Translations under genes and position numbers: made by a program
Shown: positions 61,590 to 64,000 of the stretch, in pieces
How the letters are laid out: each line of letters opens with the position of its first letter
Numbering within the stretch: position 1 is the first letter of the stretch
Assembly (NCBI RefSeq): GCF_900115785.1
Contig: NZ_FOYS01000002.1
Span: 186,001 to 250,000 of the forward strand
From: Halogeometricum limi
GTDB taxonomy: Archaea > Halobacteriota > Halobacteria > Halobacteriales > Haloferacaceae
DNA length: 64,000 bases
Direction: 5' to 3'
Notes under the pieces: model-generated
The model's input: only the letters and a program-made list of their open reading frames with translations
Told to the model about the DNA's origin: nothing
Databases searched by the model: none

Positions 61590-62312
61590 ATGACGATGGA
61601 ACTCACCTGGCACGGCCACTCCACCTGGCACGTCGACGTCGACGGCACGACGTTCCTCATCGACCCGTTCTTCGATAACCCGTTCACCGACCTGTCGCCC
61701 GAGGACGTTGACACTCCCGACTACGTCCTCTTGACGCACAGTCACGCGGACCACATCGCCGACGCGGGGTCGTTCTCGGACGCCACCGTCGTCGGCGTGC
61801 CCGAACTGACGGGCTACATGGAGGACGAGGAGGGCTTCGAGAACAGTATCGGGATGAACCTCGGCGGCACCGTCGAGTGCGGCGAGGCGTTCGTCACGAT
61901 GCACCGCGCGGACCACACGAACGGTCTGATGACCGGCTACGAACACGAACTCGGGATGCCGGGTGGCTTCGTCATCAGCGACAAGAAGCCCACACAGGAG
62001 TCCGACGCGGACGCGACGACGTTCTACCACGCGGGCGACACCGGACTCATGTCCGAGATGAAAGACGTCATCGGGCCGTACCTCGAACCCGACGCGGCCG
62101 CCCTCCCGTGCGGTGACCACTTCACGATGGGACCGGTTCAGGCCGCCATCGCCGCCGACTGGTTGGACGTCGACCACGTGTTGCCGATGCACTACGACAC
62201 GTTCCCGCCCATCGAAATCGACATCCGCGACTTCGAGAAAGAGGTCAAAGCCACGGGGTCGAACGCCGACGTCCAGATTCTGGACGGCGACGAGACGTTC
62301 ACGCTGGAGTAA
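61590..62312 (+). CDS. Metallo-beta-lactamase-fold hydrolase (UPF0173-like)
   Basis: This 240-residue metal-dependent hydrolase starts [19 protein letters not shown]. It has [26 protein letters not shown] (metal ligands) and later [15 protein letters not shown], with [15 protein letters not shown] near the end. The UPF0173 family is of unsettled activity. A TTGGCTTTAA element at 61551-61560 fits its promoter. Confidence 0.88.
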   Translation: MTMELTWHGHSTWHVDVDGTTFLIDPFFDNPFTDLSPEDVDTPDYVLLTHSHADHIADAGSFSDATVVGVPELTGYMEDEEGFENSIGMNLGGTVECGEAFVTMHRADHTNGLMTGYEHELGMPGGFVISDKKPTQESDADATTFYHAGDTGLMSEMKDVIGPYLEPDAAALPCGDHFTMGPVQAAIAADWLDVDHVLPMHYDTFPPIEIDIRDFEKEVKATGSNADVQILDGDETFTLE

Positions 62313-62518
62313 CGGCGACACCTGCCGCTGAACTCACCCGTCCGTTTTTCGACGCTGGGTTCGCGTCCCGTCTCGCGAAGACACTCGTCACGCCTCCGCG
62401 TTCCGCAATCTCGAACTCCAGTCCCGCGAGTAACTACAAGCGATACTGAAAGTACTCCTATACGATAGGTTCATGACGGTTCACGGAGACGGTTGGTAAC
62501 AGACCTGTCCCACCGCCG

Positions 62519-64000
62519 ATGAAACTCCGAACGAAGTTCGCCCTCGTCCTCGTCGTTCTGACACTCGTTCTCGGGAGTGCAACGTACGGCGGACTCGAAC
62601 TGTACAAACAGCAGGCGCTCTCGCAGAGTCAGTCGAGCGTCGACGAGTCGGCGACCATCGCCGCGGTCCAGATACAGTCCGCGCTCGACGAACGGGCCGA
62701 CTACGTCGGCTACGTCGCCTCGCAACCCGAGACGGCCGACTTCTCGAACGCGAACGGGGTGATTCGGGGGGTGGTTTCGAACAGTCGCTTCTTCGCGGCG
62801 CAAGTCGTCGCGGCCAACGGCACCGTCGTCGCCTTCGACGGACAGATAGACGAGTCGGTCCGACGGGACGCTATCGGAACCGACGTGAGCGAGGAGTCGT
62901 ACTTCCGGTCGGCGCGCTACCACAGTGCGTCCGTCTCCGACCCCGAGTACGTCGAGTCGCGAGACCAGTATCTCGTCGTCGTCAGCGCGCCCATCATCCG
63001 GAACGGTTCGGTTCGCGGCGTCCTCGCGGCGTCCATCTACGTCTCCTCGGACACGTTCCTCGAACCGGTCGAACCGCTCTCGCGAGAGAACCAGCGCGTC
63101 ACCGTCCACGCGGACGACGCGACGCTGTACGAGAGCAGAACCGAGTTCGAGCAGTCGATAACGGGCCGTGCGACCGTCGACTCCTACGGGTGGACCGTCA
63201 CCGTGCAACGGGACCGCGGACCGCTGAACACCCGACTGCAACAACTCGCGTTCGCGCAGGGCGGCGGACTCTTCTTGATACTCCTGCTCATCGTCGCCCT
63301 GTGGGTGTTGGAGTACGTGTACAACAGCAGGCAGACGAGACTGCTTCTCGACGGGTTCGACGCACTCCGACGGGGTGACCACGGCCACTCGCTCCAGTTC
63401 GACTCCGCAGAGGAGTGGGAGCGAATCAGCGAGGGGTTCAACGCGCTCGCGACGGGACTCGACGAACGCGAGAAGGCCGTCAGAGAGCGCGAACAACGGC
63501 TGGACGTCCTGAACCGCGTCCTCCGACACAACGTGCGAAACGAGATGAACGTCGTCCTCGGCTACGCGGAACTCGTCGCCGACCGCTCGGACGACGAACA
63601 GACCGCGAACGCCGCCGAGACGATTCTCGACAGGGGCGAGCGTCTCGTCTCGGTGAGCGAGAAGGCGCGGTGGTTGGACGGCGAGTTCGACACCGGCGAC
63701 GGTCGAACGGTCGACGCCGCGGACGCGGTGAAGGAAGTCGTCTCCGACGCCCGGAAGGCGTACCCCGACGTCGACGTCTCGCTGTCCGTCGACGGTGACG
63801 CTCACGAACCGACTGCGCCGTCGATAACTCCGGCCGTCAGGAACGTCGTCGAGAACGCCTGCCTCCACAACGACAACGGTGCGCCGACGGTCGACGTCCG
63901 CGTCACACCGGACGGCGACGACGTCGTCGTCTCCGTGGCGGACGACGGCCCCGGCATCCCCGAGCACGAACGGGCGGTTCTCGAGGAGGGCGAGGAGACG
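62519..64000 (+). CDS. Membrane sensor histidine kinase, 3' part beyond window
   Basis: The frame from ATG 62519 stays open to the window end (494 codons). It has a first membrane segment (KFALVLVVLTLVLGSATYGG, about 6-25), an extracytoplasmic sensor domain of about 210 residues (dCache-like; includes GVVSNSRFFAAQVVAANGTV), and a second segment (GGGLFLILLLIVALWVLEYV, near 247-267). A HAMP-like region, the H-box LRHNVRNEMNVVLGYAEL (near 339) and the start of an HATPase domain (VVENACLHNDNG, DDGPGIPE) follow. The partner regulator is not in the window. Confidence 0.88.
   Translation, partial: MKLRTKFALVLVVLTLVLGSATYGGLELYKQQALSQSQSSVDESATIAAVQIQSALDERADYVGYVASQPETADFSNANGVIRGVVSNSRFFAAQVVAANGTVVAFDGQIDESVRRDAIGTDVSEESYFRSARYHSASVSDPEYVESRDQYLVVVSAPIIRNGSVRGVLAASIYVSSDTFLEPVEPLSRENQRVTVHADDATLYESRTEFEQSITGRATVDSYGWTVTVQRDRGPLNTRLQQLAFAQGGGLFLILLLIVALWVLEYVYNSRQTRLLLDGFDALRRGDHGHSLQFDSAEEWERISEGFNALATGLDEREKAVREREQRLDVLNRVLRHNVRNEMNVVLGYAELVADRSDDEQTANAAETILDRGERLVSVSEKARWLDGEFDTGDGRTVDAADAVKEVVSDARKAYPDVDVSLSVDGDAHEPTAPSITPAVRNVVENACLHNDNGAPTVDVRVTPDGDDVVVSVADDGPGIPEHERAVLEEGEET

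Noticed and set aside
62473-62499. 8-codon frame as a leader peptide before the last histidine kinase
   Set aside because: Such short frames occur by chance and nothing indicates attenuation.

Overview
The window is chromosomal DNA of a halophilic archaeon (class Halobacteria, most like the Haloferax/Halogeometricum branch; genus not resolved). The support is high GC, a strongly acidic proteome, short or absent 5' leaders with TATA boxes about 25-35 bases before start codons, a PGF-CTERM surface protein, an archaeal RPA operon, archaeal-type shikimate kinase, PorA/PorB of haloarchaeal size, aMBF1 and several small haloarchaeal protein families. I saw no rRNA, tRNA, CRISPR array, insertion sequence or replication origin. 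Most genes are core functions, so this looks like the main chromosome.

Layout. 1-8.3 kb: partial HTH regulator, MFS transporter, nnr-moaC, a 1055-residue PGF-CTERM surface protein and hflX. 8.6-13.7 kb: FUN14-like membrane protein, SBDS, NifU-like protein, thioredoxin, arfC (riboflavin), a GT4 glycosyltransferase, a UspA protein and an odd protein with four SPYQ-type repeats. 13.8-17.9 kb: the three-gene RPA operon (rpa, RPA-associated protein, phosphoesterase). 18-25.4 kb: Lhr-type helicase, methyltransferase, Cdc48 AAA ATPase and small proteins. 25.5-27.2 kb: MaoC-like dehydratase, then aroK-aroQ. 27.2-33.7 kb: an accessory block with two alpha/beta hydrolases, a VapBC-type toxin-antitoxin pair, a methyltransferase, two SnoaL-like proteins, a cupin and a VOC protein. 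33.8-46.8 kb: surE, Rsm22-like/tyrA, SDR, pepQ-like, aroA, DUF6653-like, aroC, porAB and an Lrp regulator. 47-56.1 kb: dinB, a histidine kinase, a HerA-like ATPase, tpiA, aMBF1, CDP-alcohol phosphatidyltransferase, Fap7-like kinase and hisC. 56.1-64 kb: tungstate-binding-like lipoprotein, a GMC oxidoreductase with its small subunit behind an iron-box-like palindrome, FAH-family enzyme, AIM24-like protein, metal-dependent hydrolase and a partial membrane histidine kinase.

How the genes work together. Five genes of aromatic amino-acid synthesis (aroK, aroQ, tyrA, aroA, aroC) lie within about 17 kb but in separate transcription units. The RPA operon, Lhr helicase, DinB and HerA-like ATPase give the window a DNA-maintenance theme. 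PorA/PorB make acetyl-CoA from pyruvate with ferredoxin as acceptor and may be controlled by the adjacent Lrp protein.

The most interesting observation is at the 3' end of aroQ. Two further, diverged copies of that gene end lie about 1.3 and 2.3 kb downstream. They encode nearly the same last residues and stop codon with mostly synonymous differences, and they bracket a hydrolase segment and a toxin-antitoxin segment. This looks like repeated cassette acquisition at a protein-gene 3' end, with no recombinase visible nearby. Other points of note are the repeated acidic motifs in the RPA-associated protein, the SPYQ-repeat protein divergent from the RPA operon, and the possible iron box.
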